This document shows, piece after piece, positions 1-8,070 of a stretch of 15,213 nucleotides of DNA; position 1 is the stretch's first letter, and the number at the start of each line of letters is the position of its first letter. Made by a program: the position numbers and the translations under genes. The stretch is from NCBI GenBank assembly GCA_964555625.1, contig CAZKTE010000044.1, positions 1 to 15,213 on the forward strand, read 5' to 3'. Origin of the DNA: CAZJKE01 sp964555625 (GTDB lineage: Bacteria; Planctomycetota; Phycisphaerae; Phycisphaerales; SM1A02). Below the pieces are notes generated by a model. It was not told the DNA's origin and did no database searches. It was given only the letters and a program-made list of their open reading frames with translations.

Positions 1-2012
<2,012 letters not shown>

Positions 2013-2110
2013 AAGATCACCTCGCAACTGGCCAGGATCGCGTGTGGTCAGAGTGCCGGAACTAGTTCATCTCGGTTGTCTGGGTCCGGTCCGCCGCTGC
2101 CGAGCCACGT

Positions 2111-2139
2111 AGCGTATGTGCCAGCGGCCCTGCAAACAA
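2111..2139 (-). promoter_or_regulatory. Possible internal promoter upstream of rpoB
   Basis: On the minus strand, TTGTTT (2139-2134) is separated by exactly 17 nt from TACGCT (2116-2111), about 92 nt upstream of the transcription-sense rpoB start. Each box matches the sigma-70 consensus only 3 of 6. The same TTG-N20-TAC(G/C)CT pattern appears upstream of rplK and of tRNA-Phe in this window, which raises its credibility slightly. It would give rpoB its own transcription in addition to read-through from rplL. Confidence 0.3.
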
Positions 2140-2203
2140 CGGGCAAGCCCCCTCCTACTTGAGAAATAACGCGGAAATGTCTGCGTCGCCTGGACCACGC
2201 GGG

Positions 2204-2218
2204 CCCCTGCCACAGGGG
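2204..2218 (-). promoter_or_regulatory. Short hairpin in the rplL-rpoB gap
   Basis: CCCCTG and CAGGGG form a perfect 6-bp stem around a 3-nt loop, 12 nt further toward rpoB than the large hairpin at 2231-2262. There is no U-tract after it. It probably belongs to the same structured intergenic RNA; whether it acts separately cannot be told from sequence. Confidence 0.35.
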
Positions 2219-2230
2219 ATCAGAATGCGA

Positions 2231-2262
2231 CGACGGCCAGCGGGAAGACCCGCTGGCCGTCG
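2231..2262 (-). promoter_or_regulatory. Perfect 14-bp hairpin between rplL and rpoB (attenuator or processing site)
   Basis: CGACGGCCAGCGGG at 2231-2244 is the exact reverse complement of 2249-2262, with a 4-nt loop (TCTT in the transcript). It starts about 23 nt after the rplL stop. No run of U follows, so a full intrinsic terminator is unlikely. In Escherichia coli the rplL-rpoB gap carries a partial terminator and an RNase III site that lower rpoBC output relative to ribosomal proteins. A similar role is inferred here from position and structure only. Confidence 0.65.
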
Positions 2263-2285
2263 GCAAGTGCCTTGTAAGCAGGAAC

Positions 2286-2828
2286 TTACTTGATCGTAAC
2301 TGCGCCGCCGGCCTCCTCGAGCTTGGCCTTGAGGTCATCGGCCTCTTCCTTGGAGATCTTCTCCTTGATGGCCTTGGGAGCTGCGTCAACGACTTCCTTG
2401 GCCTCCTTGAGGCCCAGACCCGTGGCTTCACGGACGGCCTTGATGACCTGGATCTTCTTGTCGCCGGGGGCCTCGAGCACGACGTCGAATTCCGTCTGCT
2501 CCTCCTCGCCGTCGCCGTCACCACCGCCGCCCGGGCCGGCCATCATGACCGCGCCGCCTGCGGCAGGCTCGATCCCGTAGGTGTCCTTCATGTAGTCAGC
2601 GAGATCCACGGCCTCCTTGAGGGAGAGCCCTGCGATGTCATCGCCAAGCTGCGACACCTTGGCGTCGTACTCCTTGATCTCGGCGGGAGCCTCCTCGGCT
2701 GCCGGGGCGGGAGCCTCCTCAACTGCCGGGGCCTCTTCGGCCGCCGGGGTCTCCTCCGCTGCAGTCTCCTCGACCGCGGGGGTCTCCTCGGCCGTCGTCT
2801 CTTCTGGTGCTGTTGCTTCCTCGGTCAT
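2286..2828 (-). CDS. rplL: 50S ribosomal protein L7/L12 with long acidic N-terminal extension
   Basis: This is the stalk protein of the large subunit, binding L10 as dimers and recruiting translational GTPases. It has 180 residues against the usual 120-130. The C-terminal domain is textbook: TEFDVVLEAPGDKKIQVIKA near 112, then GLGLKEAKEVVDAAP near 137-151. The dimerisation domain lies near 57-93 (SLKEAVDLADYMKDTYGIEP). Ahead of it is an extension of about 50 residues made almost only of Glu, Ala, Pro and Thr with EEAPA-type repeats. The hinge contains a Gly/Asp run (GPGGGGDGDGEEE). I chose ATG at 2828 because AGGAG lies 10 nt upstream; the in-frame ATG at 2858 lies upstream of that AGGAG and would add ten non-homologous residues. 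It follows rplJ by 108 nt. Confidence 0.96.
   Translation of the reverse strand: MTEEATAPEETTAEETPAVEETAAEETPAAEEAPAVEEAPAPAAEEAPAEIKEYDAKVSQLGDDIAGLSLKEAVDLADYMKDTYGIEPAAGGAVMMAGPGGGGDGDGEEEQTEFDVVLEAPGDKKIQVIKAVREATGLGLKEAKEVVDAAPKAIKEKISKEEADDLKAKLEEAGGAVTIK
2686..2733 (-). repeat. Tandem 24-bp imperfect repeat inside rplL extension
   Basis: Two adjacent 24-bp copies (2686-2709 and 2710-2733) differ at three positions and encode APAAEEAP and APAVEEAP on the minus strand. Shorter degenerate copies continue to about 2828. The in-frame unit of 8 residues suggests that the acidic tail grew by slipped-strand duplication. Confidence 0.7.
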
Positions 2829-2936
2829 CTGCTTCAAACTCCTAGTCAAACATGTCATGCGAGGGAGAGGAGCCGCCCGTTGCGACTTTTAACCCCGAGG
2901 GGCCAGTCCCGCGCGATGTCAATTCGGTCTTCCTAA

Positions 2937-3488
2937 TCAGGCGGATGCTACCGCGGTGATCGTCTCGCCTCGTTCAAGCCGCTCGCCGACTTCCTTGACG
3001 ACGCCAGCGAGGCGTCCTCCCGGTCCGGTCGCTGCGCCGACCACATTGCGGGCCGGTGACAGGACCAACTGGACGACGATCGCCTGCGACTCGTCCCGCG
3101 TGGGGAATTCGCTGAGGCGCCGCACGCCGTCCTTGCCGTCAAAGTACTCGCCGTCGAGGACGGCGGCCTTCAACTCCAGGTTGTCGACCTTCCTCGCCCA
3201 GTCGACGAGGTTGCGCGCTACGTGGACCACCGACTCGCCACCGAAGGCGAGCGCAGAGGGCCCGTCGAGCGCGTCCGTGAGCGGCTCAAGCGCGGTGCCT
3301 GCAAATGCATCCTGCGCGAGGGTGTTCTTGAGGACCGTGATGCGGATGTCCTTGCCCAGCAGGTCCACTCGCAACTCGTTGTTCGTATTGGCATCGATGC
3401 CACGAATGTCCACGATCAGGGCGCTCTCGACTTCGCCGAAGCGACGCCGGTACTCGCCAACCACCATCTCCTTGACGTGCTTGCTCAT
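2937..3488 (-). CDS. rplJ: 50S ribosomal protein L10
   Basis: L10 is the stalk base protein that anchors L7/L12 dimers to 23S rRNA. In many bacteria it also represses its own operon when bound to the mRNA leader. The protein has 183 residues, close to the family norm. It opens MSKHVKEMVVGEYRRRF, with RVDLLGKDIRITVLKNTLA (the canonical lrk...vKNtl region) near residues 40-58 and LVLSPARNVVGA and LAGVVKEVGER near the C-terminus. The start at 3488 is set by AGGAGG 4 nt upstream. That Shine-Dalgarno lies over the TAG stop of rplA (8 nt gap), implying translational coupling. An upstream in-frame start at 3545 would add 19 unrelated residues inside rplA and is rejected. Confidence 0.97.
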   Translation of the reverse strand: MSKHVKEMVVGEYRRRFGEVESALIVDIRGIDANTNNELRVDLLGKDIRITVLKNTLAQDAFAGTALEPLTDALDGPSALAFGGESVVHVARNLVDWARKVDNLELKAAVLDGEYFDGKDGVRRLSEFPTRDESQAIVVQLVLSPARNVVGAATGPGGRLAGVVKEVGERLERGETITAVASA

Positions 3489-3496
3489 GGGGCCTC

Positions 3497-4177
3497 CTAG
3501 ACAGCGATCCGAACGCTGGGCGTCATCGTGCCGCCGATGACGCATCTCTTTATGTACTCGCCCTTTACGGAAGCAGGCCGGGCGTGCTCAATGATGTCCA
3601 GGAAGTGCCGCAGATTGACGGCCAGATCGTCCTCGCTGAAGCTCATCTTCCCGATGACGCAGTGGATGTTTCCGCCCTCGTCGTTGCGGTACTCGAGCTT
3701 GCCGGCGCTGTACTCCTTGACCGCCGTCTCGATGTCGGCCGTCACGGTGCCGGCCTTGGGCGAGGGCATCAGGCCCTTGGGACCCAGAACGCGACCGAGC
3801 TTGCCAACATGCGCCATCTGGTCGGGCGCCGCGATGGCGATGTCGAAGTCAAACCAGCCGTCCTCGATCTTCTTGACGAGGTCCGCGCCGCCCGCCTCGA
3901 TGGCGCCGGCGGACTTGGCCGCCTCCGTGTGCTCATCTCCGCAGAAGCAGATCACCCGTGCGCTGCGTCCGACGCCCTTGGGCATGGCGATGGCGCCGCG
4001 CAACTGCTGATCGGCATGCTTGGGGTCGATGCCCAGGTGCACGCAGACCTCGATGGTCTGGTCGAACTTCGTCGGAGCGAAGGACTTGAGGATCTTCATG
4101 GCCTCGCCCACACCCTGGGGGGTCTTGGCGGCGTCCATGAACTGAGCGTTTGTCTTCTTGCGATTGCTCTGCACCAT
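3497..4177 (-). CDS. rplA: 50S ribosomal protein L1
   Basis: L1 forms the mobile L1 stalk that helps E-site tRNA leave. In several bacteria it also autoregulates the rplKA mRNA. The protein has 226 residues, typical length. Diagnostic stretches are GIDPKHADQQLRGAIAMPKG near 49-68, LGRVLGPKGLMPSPKAGTV near 128-146, and YRNDEGGNIHCVIGKMSF near 163-180, ending KGEYIKRCVIGGTMTPSV. The start codon lies 4 nt after the rplK TAG stop and has only a weak G-rich stretch upstream, so it probably depends on ribosomes finishing rplK. The stop overlaps the rplJ Shine-Dalgarno. Confidence 0.97.
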   Translation of the reverse strand: MVQSNRKKTNAQFMDAAKTPQGVGEAMKILKSFAPTKFDQTIEVCVHLGIDPKHADQQLRGAIAMPKGVGRSARVICFCGDEHTEAAKSAGAIEAGGADLVKKIEDGWFDFDIAIAAPDQMAHVGKLGRVLGPKGLMPSPKAGTVTADIETAVKEYSAGKLEYRNDEGGNIHCVIGKMSFSEDDLAVNLRHFLDIIEHARPASVKGEYIKRCVIGGTMTPSVRIAV

Positions 4178-4181
4178 GGGG

Positions 4182-4607
4182 CTACCCGTCCACCGTCACG
4201 CCCATAGAGCGTGCGGTGCCTTCGATGATCAGCATCGCCGACTCGACCGTCGCGGCGTTGAGATCTTCCATCTTCTCCTCGGCAATCGCCTGCACCTGTG
4301 CGCGGGTCACGCTGCCGACCTTCTCCGTGTGCGGCACGCCGCTGCCCTTGTCGATGCCCGCGGCCACCTTCAGCAGCTCTGCCGCCGGCGATGACTTTAC
4401 CTCGATGTCAAACGAGCGGTCGTGGTAGACGGTGATGATGCACCCGACGACCTTGCCATTGAGGTCCTTGGTGCGGTCATTGAAAACCTGGATGAACTGG
4501 CCGGGGTTGACGCCATTGGCGCCAAGCGCAGGTCCCAGTGGTGGGGCCGGCGTGGCCTGTCCCCCGGGGGCGCGGACCTTGAATACCTTTTCAATCTTCT
4601 TGGCCAT
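4182..4607 (-). CDS. rplK: 50S ribosomal protein L11
   Basis: L11 binds the GTPase-associated centre of 23S rRNA and is the site through which stalled ribosomes activate RelA-type enzymes where present. The protein has 141 residues, exactly the usual size. It starts MAKKIEKVFKVRAPGGQATP; the proline-rich linker region PPLGPALGANGVNPGQF lies near 22-38, and it ends IEGTARSMGVTVDG. The start at 4607 is fixed by AGGAG six bases upstream and by homology; the frame extends to 4799 but that part is leader DNA. It is the first gene of the leftward operon. No secE or nusG lies upstream, where a divergent signalling gene is found instead. Confidence 0.98.
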   Translation of the reverse strand: MAKKIEKVFKVRAPGGQATPAPPLGPALGANGVNPGQFIQVFNDRTKDLNGKVVGCIITVYHDRSFDIEVKSSPAAELLKVAAGIDKGSGVPHTEKVGSVTRAQVQAIAEEKMEDLNAATVESAMLIIEGTARSMGVTVDG

Positions 4608-4634
4608 TGGTGTCTCCTGCCTCCCACCCCGCCG

Positions 4635-4650
4635 GCCCGCTTCGGCGGGC
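4635..4650 (-). promoter_or_regulatory. Hairpin in rplK mRNA leader
   Basis: GCCCGC and GCGGGC pair perfectly around a 4-nt loop (CGAA in the rplK transcript, TTCG on the other strand). It lies 28 nt before the rplK start, ahead of a G-rich stretch and the AGGAG site. An alternative 7-bp pairing of CCCGCCG with CGGCGGG uses overlapping bases (4628-4649). L1 autoregulates this operon in other bacteria, so an L1-binding leader is possible, but I did not recognise the rRNA-like motif. Confidence 0.4.
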
Positions 4651-4722
4651 GTGTCGCGGTCCCAAAGGCCAATGGACGATCCGCGACGGAGTGGTTCAAT
4701 CGGTCTCGATGTCGAGCCGGGC

Positions 4723-4751
4723 AGGGTACCAACACCGCTGCGCCAGGGCAA
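4723..4751 (-). promoter_or_regulatory. Candidate promoter of the rplKAJL-rpoB operon
   Basis: On the minus strand TTGCCC (4751-4746) and TACCCT (4728-4723) are spaced exactly 17 nt. The -35 box matches 4 of 6 and the -10 box 3 of 6. Transcription would start near 4716 and leave a leader of about 109 nt carrying the hairpin at 4635-4650. The -10 box mirrors that of the divergent gene, forming an 8-bp inverted repeat (4721-4728 with 4764-4771). Confidence 0.5.
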
Positions 4752-4760
4752 GAGTTCCCC

Positions 4761-4769
4761 TGATACCCT
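4761..4769 (+). promoter_or_regulatory. Extended -10 element of the FHA-GAF-HD-GYP gene
   Basis: TGATACCCT fits an extended -10 (TGn plus TACCCT) and ends 7 nt before the GTG at 4777, so the predicted first transcribed base is at or next to the start codon. No convincing -35 box is seen; a -35 position would overlap that of the leftward promoter. The two promoters are back-to-back and could compete for RNA polymerase. Confidence 0.4.
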
Positions 4770-4776
4770 GCAGGTC

Positions 4777-6299
4777 GTGAGCGAGCCCGCTGAATTCACG
4801 CTCGTGACCCTGCACGGACCGGAGGTGCTGAGTCTGGACCTGCGTCCCCCGGGCCCCTACACGGCCGGACGCCGCGGCGAGCATGACCTGGTACTGGCTT
4901 CCGGCGGCACGGTGTCACGCGATCACGCCGTCTTCACCCGCGTCGAGGGCGACGACGGGGTCGGCTGGATGCTCACGGACCTGGGATCGCGCCACGGCAC
5001 GCTGCTCAACGGCATTCCCCTCGAGAGCGGCCGCGGCGTCCGCCTGCGCTNNNNNNNNNNCCGTGGACCTTCCAGGTCAAGGGATCCGGCGGGAGCGATC
5101 GCCAGCTTCTCCAGACGCTTGATGACGCCACCGCCGGCGGCACCAGCATCAAGCGCGTCAGCCACACCAGCGGTGGAGGCCTCGCGCAGGAACGCCTCGC
5201 TGCCCTGCTGGCCTGCAGCAGCGCGATCCACCTCGCCCACACGCCCCAGGCCATGGCCGCAGCAGTCACCGAGGCGGCCGCCGCCGGCACGGCCTTCGGA
5301 AACGTCGCGGTGGTGCGGCCCGCAGGCGAGGGCATGATCGAAGTCCTCGCCTCTCACGGGGAGATCGTCACGGAGGGGAAGCCCAACCTCAGCCGCTCGC
5401 TGCTGGAGGCCGCCATGGAAGGCGAGCCTGTGCGCTTCCAGCGCACCGACATCGTCGAGGGCGAAGCGGCGAGCATCATGCAGTACTCCATCGAGGAGGC
5501 ACTCTGCGTACCCATCATGCTCGGGCACGCCGCGGCCGGCTGCCTGTACCTCGATAACCGCGAGGGCCAGGTGCGCGGCGTCGGCATCGAGGAGGACATC
5601 GAGTACTGCGCTGGGCTCGCCCAGATCGCCGCACTCGCCATGTCAAACCTCATGCGCGTCGACATTGAGCGTCGACACGCCCAGGAACGCCAGGACCTGC
5701 TGCTTGGAACGATCGCCGCGCTCGTGGCCGCAATTGACGCAAAGGACACATACACCCGCGGTCACAGTGACCGCGTGGCGTGGCTCGCCGTTGCGCTCGC
5801 TCGGGCACTGGAACTCGACGCCGACACCGTCGACCAGCTGCACATGTGCGGCCTCGTCCACGACATCGGCAAGATCGGCATCCCCGAGGCCATCCTGCAG
5901 AAGCCCGGGAAGCTCACAGACGAGGAGTTCGGCCGCATCAAGCAGCATCCCACCATCGGCGAGTCCATCCTCAACGGCGTCCCGCAACTGCGATCGATTC
6001 TCCCGGGCGTCCGATCCCACCACGAGCGTTGGGACGGCCGCGGGTACCCCGACGGCCTCGCCGGCAAGGACATCCCGCTCTTTGGCCGCATCCTCGGCGT
6101 CGGTGATGCCTTCGATGCGATGTGCTCATCGCGCGCCTACCGCGACGGACTCAACCGCCAGGAGGTGCTCGACGAGGTCGATCGCTGCGCCGGATCACAG
6201 TTCGACGCGTCCATGGTGGAGCGGTTTCTGGCCATCGACTTCGCCGAGTACGACGCGATGCTCGCTCGTCACGTCAAGCAGGAGCCCATCAAGACGTGA
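4777..6299 (+). CDS. FHA-GAF-HD-GYP cyclic-di-GMP phosphodiesterase (interrupted by assembly gap)
   Basis: This is a predicted signalling enzyme that hydrolyses cyclic-di-GMP. It joins a phosphothreonine-binding FHA domain, a GAF sensor and an HD-GYP domain, probably cytosolic since no membrane segment is visible. FHA residues are G31-R32, S47-R48-x-H50, and DLGSRHGTLLNG at 68-79. After the Ns, PWTFQV looks like the last FHA strand. The GAF domain spans about 5190-5670. The HD-GYP part has RGHSDRVA, HDIGKIGIP (HD at 5859), HHERWDGRGYPDGL (from 6018) and GDAFDAMCSSRAYR, so catalytic motifs are complete. The reading frame before and after the 10 Ns differs by one phase, so the N count cannot be literal; I treat the two parts as one gene of about 510 residues. 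GTG at 4777 is chosen because a -10-like box ends 7 nt upstream. Its stop overlaps the end of the convergent M20 gene by 11 bp. Confidence 0.85.
5051..5060. other. Assembly gap (10 N)
   Basis: Ten undetermined bases join two contigs inside the FHA domain. The left part ends in the frame of 4777 with one extra base (T at 5050), and the right part is read from 5061. A continuous frame needs an N count of 2 modulo 3. By comparison with FHA domains, about 7-8 residues are missing, so some 23 bases would be more natural than 10. Confidence 0.95.
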
Positions 6300-7515
6300 T
6301 GGGCAGTTGGCCCTGCAGGGCCAACTGGCAGAAGAGTTCCACGCCGATGGGGATCGCCTCGTCGGTGAAGTCGAACGTCGGCTGGTGAAGCAGGGGCATC
6401 GATGACTCGCCTGGCCGCACCAGCCCGAGTGCGAAGAAGCACGCCGGCACCTTCCGCCCATAGAAGGCGAAGTCCTCGCCTCCCATGACCGGATGCTCCA
6501 TGGTTGCCACCTGGTCGTCGCCGCGGGTTGCGCGGGCCACGGCGTTGAATCGATCCACGGCCGCCGGGTCGTTGCTGGTGACGGGATATCCCTTCGGCAT
6601 CGTCACGCTCGCTGCGCACCCGTAGGCCGTCGCGGTCGACTCGACGATGCGCTCTATCTCGCCTCGGGCAAATTCGCCGGTTGCGTCGTGGAGGTAGCGC
6701 AACGTGCCACCGATGGCCACGGTCTCGGGAAGGATGTTGTGAGTCGTCCCGCCATGGACCTGCGTGATTGAGACGACCACCGAGTCCAGGGGGTCAACCG
6801 TGCGAGACGCGACCTGTTGGAGGGCCGTGACGATCGCAGATGCGCAGAGAATCGCGTCGCGTCCCTCGTGTGGGTAGGCGGCGTGCGCGCCGGTGCCGCG
6901 CACGGCGATCTCTACGCTCTGTGCCGCAGCGAGCATGGGACCAGGTCGCGTCGCCACGATCCCGAGGGGAATCTGTGGCCAACCATGGAGCCCGTAGATG
7001 ACCTGTACCGGGACTCCGATGCGCGATCCGTCAAGGCACCCGTCGTCGACCATCGCAGCGCCACCTGCGCCGCCCTCCTCGGCGGGCTGGAAGGTGAAGG
7101 TCACCGGGTTGGGCAGTGGCTCCTCTGCGGCCAGCGCAGAGAGTACCCGCGCTGCGCCCACCAGGATCGTCGTGTGTCCATCGTGACCGCATGCATGCAT
7201 GCAGCCGTCGGTGGTTGATGCGTAGGGAAGGCCCGTCTCCTCGAGGATCGGCAGCGCATCCATGTCGGCCCGGAGGCCTATGGCACCATCCGCTGCGCCG
7301 CCGATGTGACCCACGACGCCGGTGCCGCCGGCGAGCCCGGCCTCGAAGGGAACACCGGTCGCCTCGAGCTGCGCCTGTACGACTCCGCTGGTGCGTGTCT
7401 CTGCGTACCCCAGTTCCGGGTGCGCGTGCAGATCATGCCGCATCTCAACCAGCGACGGCGTGATCTCCTCGATGAGGGAGCGAACGCGAGCAAGTCGATT
7501 CGTCGTGGTGGTCAT
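6289..7515 (-). CDS. M20D-family metallo-amidohydrolase (hippurate/N-acyl-amino-acid hydrolase type)
   Basis: This predicted zinc amidohydrolase cleaves N-acyl groups from amino acids or related amides; the exact substrate is unknown. The protein has 408 residues, about family size. Visible motifs are RHDLHAHPELGYAET at 26-40, RADMDALPI at 82-90, the metal-binding HACGHDGHT near 107-115, QPAEEGGAGG near 143-152 with the catalytic glutamate, GLHGWP near 175-180, HAAYPHEGRDA in the lid domain, THNILPETVAIGGTLR, and C-terminal GGEDFAFYG. ATG at 7515 overlaps the TGA of the upstream GGQ gene as ATGA, so it is translated by coupling; the longer frame to 7563 is rejected. No signal peptide is visible. 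Its last codons contain a 24-bp palindrome and overlap the convergent phosphodiesterase gene. Confidence 0.9.
   Translation of the reverse strand: MTTTTNRLARVRSLIEEITPSLVEMRHDLHAHPELGYAETRTSGVVQAQLEATGVPFEAGLAGGTGVVGHIGGAADGAIGLRADMDALPILEETGLPYASTTDGCMHACGHDGHTTILVGAARVLSALAAEEPLPNPVTFTFQPAEEGGAGGAAMVDDGCLDGSRIGVPVQVIYGLHGWPQIPLGIVATRPGPMLAAAQSVEIAVRGTGAHAAYPHEGRDAILCASAIVTALQQVASRTVDPLDSVVVSITQVHGGTTHNILPETVAIGGTLRYLHDATGEFARGEIERIVESTATAYGCAASVTMPKGYPVTSNDPAAVDRFNAVARATRGDDQVATMEHPVMGGEDFAFYGRKVPACFFALGLVRPGESSMPLLHQPTFDFTDEAIPIGVELFCQLALQGQLPITS
6304..6327. terminator. 24-bp perfect palindrome at the convergent gene junction
   Basis: CAGTTGGCCC and GGGCCAACTG flank TGCA, making a perfect 24-bp palindrome with a possible 10-bp stem. 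It lies 5 nt after the plus-strand phosphodiesterase stop and within the last codons of the minus-strand M20 gene (QLALQGQL). It reads the same in both directions, so it could stop or stabilise both transcripts. No U-tract follows in either direction, which weakens the intrinsic-terminator reading. Confidence 0.5.
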
Positions 7516-8066
7516 CCCTTGAGTACTCCAAGATCGCGCGCGCGGCGCTGCTCGTTGAGCCACGAAAACGCAGGGCGGCTGTCTGCGATGAGTCGGGTCA
7601 ACTGCGTGCGGCTGACGCCGAGCATCTCCGCCGCCGCTGCCAGGTCGTGGTCCGTGCCATGCACGACGTCCAGCGCCTCACAGAGCAGTGCGGGATAGTC
7701 CTCGTGCTTTGGATTGACAGCAAGTGCGTTGCCGTTTCGCCGCTCCAGCCAGAGCGAGCTTGGGGCGCGCCCGTTGCTCGGTGCCTCCGTGCGCAGCTCG
7801 ACGGCCAACGCGCGGCGCAGACGGTGCAGGGCAAGTCGGCGATTCTCGCTCTGGCGGCGCCGCTCGGTCGCCTCGCCGCTGACGCCCGTGGGTGTGTGCG
7901 TCATCGTGCACGCGGTCGCCTTGCGATTGCGATGCTGGCCCCCGGGTCCGCTGCTGCGGCCAAACGAGAGCGTCACATGCTTGAGGAGGTCCTCCTCACC
8001 GAGCGTCGCCGGGTGGGGAGACGCGACCATGCGCGGGCCGTTGGCCTTGTTGGCGTCCAGCGTCAT
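7512..8066 (-). CDS. Release-factor-like GGQ-domain protein with C-terminal HTH-like tail
   Basis: This is a predicted peptidyl-tRNA-hydrolysing protein related to domain 3 of class I release factors, possibly acting on stalled ribosomes. It has 184 residues. GPGGQHRNRKATA at 40-52 contains the GGQ catalytic tripeptide (42-44), followed by THTPTGVSGEATERRRQSEN as in PF00472. There is no codon-recognition domain. After a linker (NPKHEDYPALLCEALDVV), residues about 141-160 read DLAAAAEMLGVSRTQLTRLI, which resembles a helix-turn-helix. From memory, this two-part layout occurs in planctomycetes as an uncharacterised family and differs from ArfB, whose tail is basic and unstructured. Start is ATG at 8066 (or GTG 8069), 4 nt after the tsaD stop with GAGG only 2 nt away, so coupling is likely. 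It overlaps the next gene by ATGA. Confidence 0.82.
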   Translation of the reverse strand: MTLDANKANGPRMVASPHPATLGEEDLLKHVTLSFGRSSGPGGQHRNRKATACTMTHTPTGVSGEATERRRQSENRRLALHRLRRALAVELRTEAPSNGRAPSSLWLERRNGNALAVNPKHEDYPALLCEALDVVHGTDHDLAAAAEMLGVSRTQLTRLIADSRPAFSWLNEQRRARDLGVLKG

Positions 8067-8070
8067 CACC

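Noticed and set aside
2893..2902. CCCC-GA-GGGG inverted repeat between rplJ and rplL
   Set aside because: A two-base loop cannot close; only three pairs would remain. Too weak to call a terminator.
2917..2922. A perfect TTGACA -35 box upstream of rplL on the minus strand
   Set aside because: No -10-like hexamer occurs at 16-18 nt; the candidate position reads CTCGGG. It is probably chance or part of the rplJ-rplL spacer RNA.
5253..6299. Separate GAF-HD-GYP gene starting at ATG 5253
   Set aside because: The same frame is open back to the N gap and encodes the last FHA strand, so the start at 5253 is only the first ATG after the gap.
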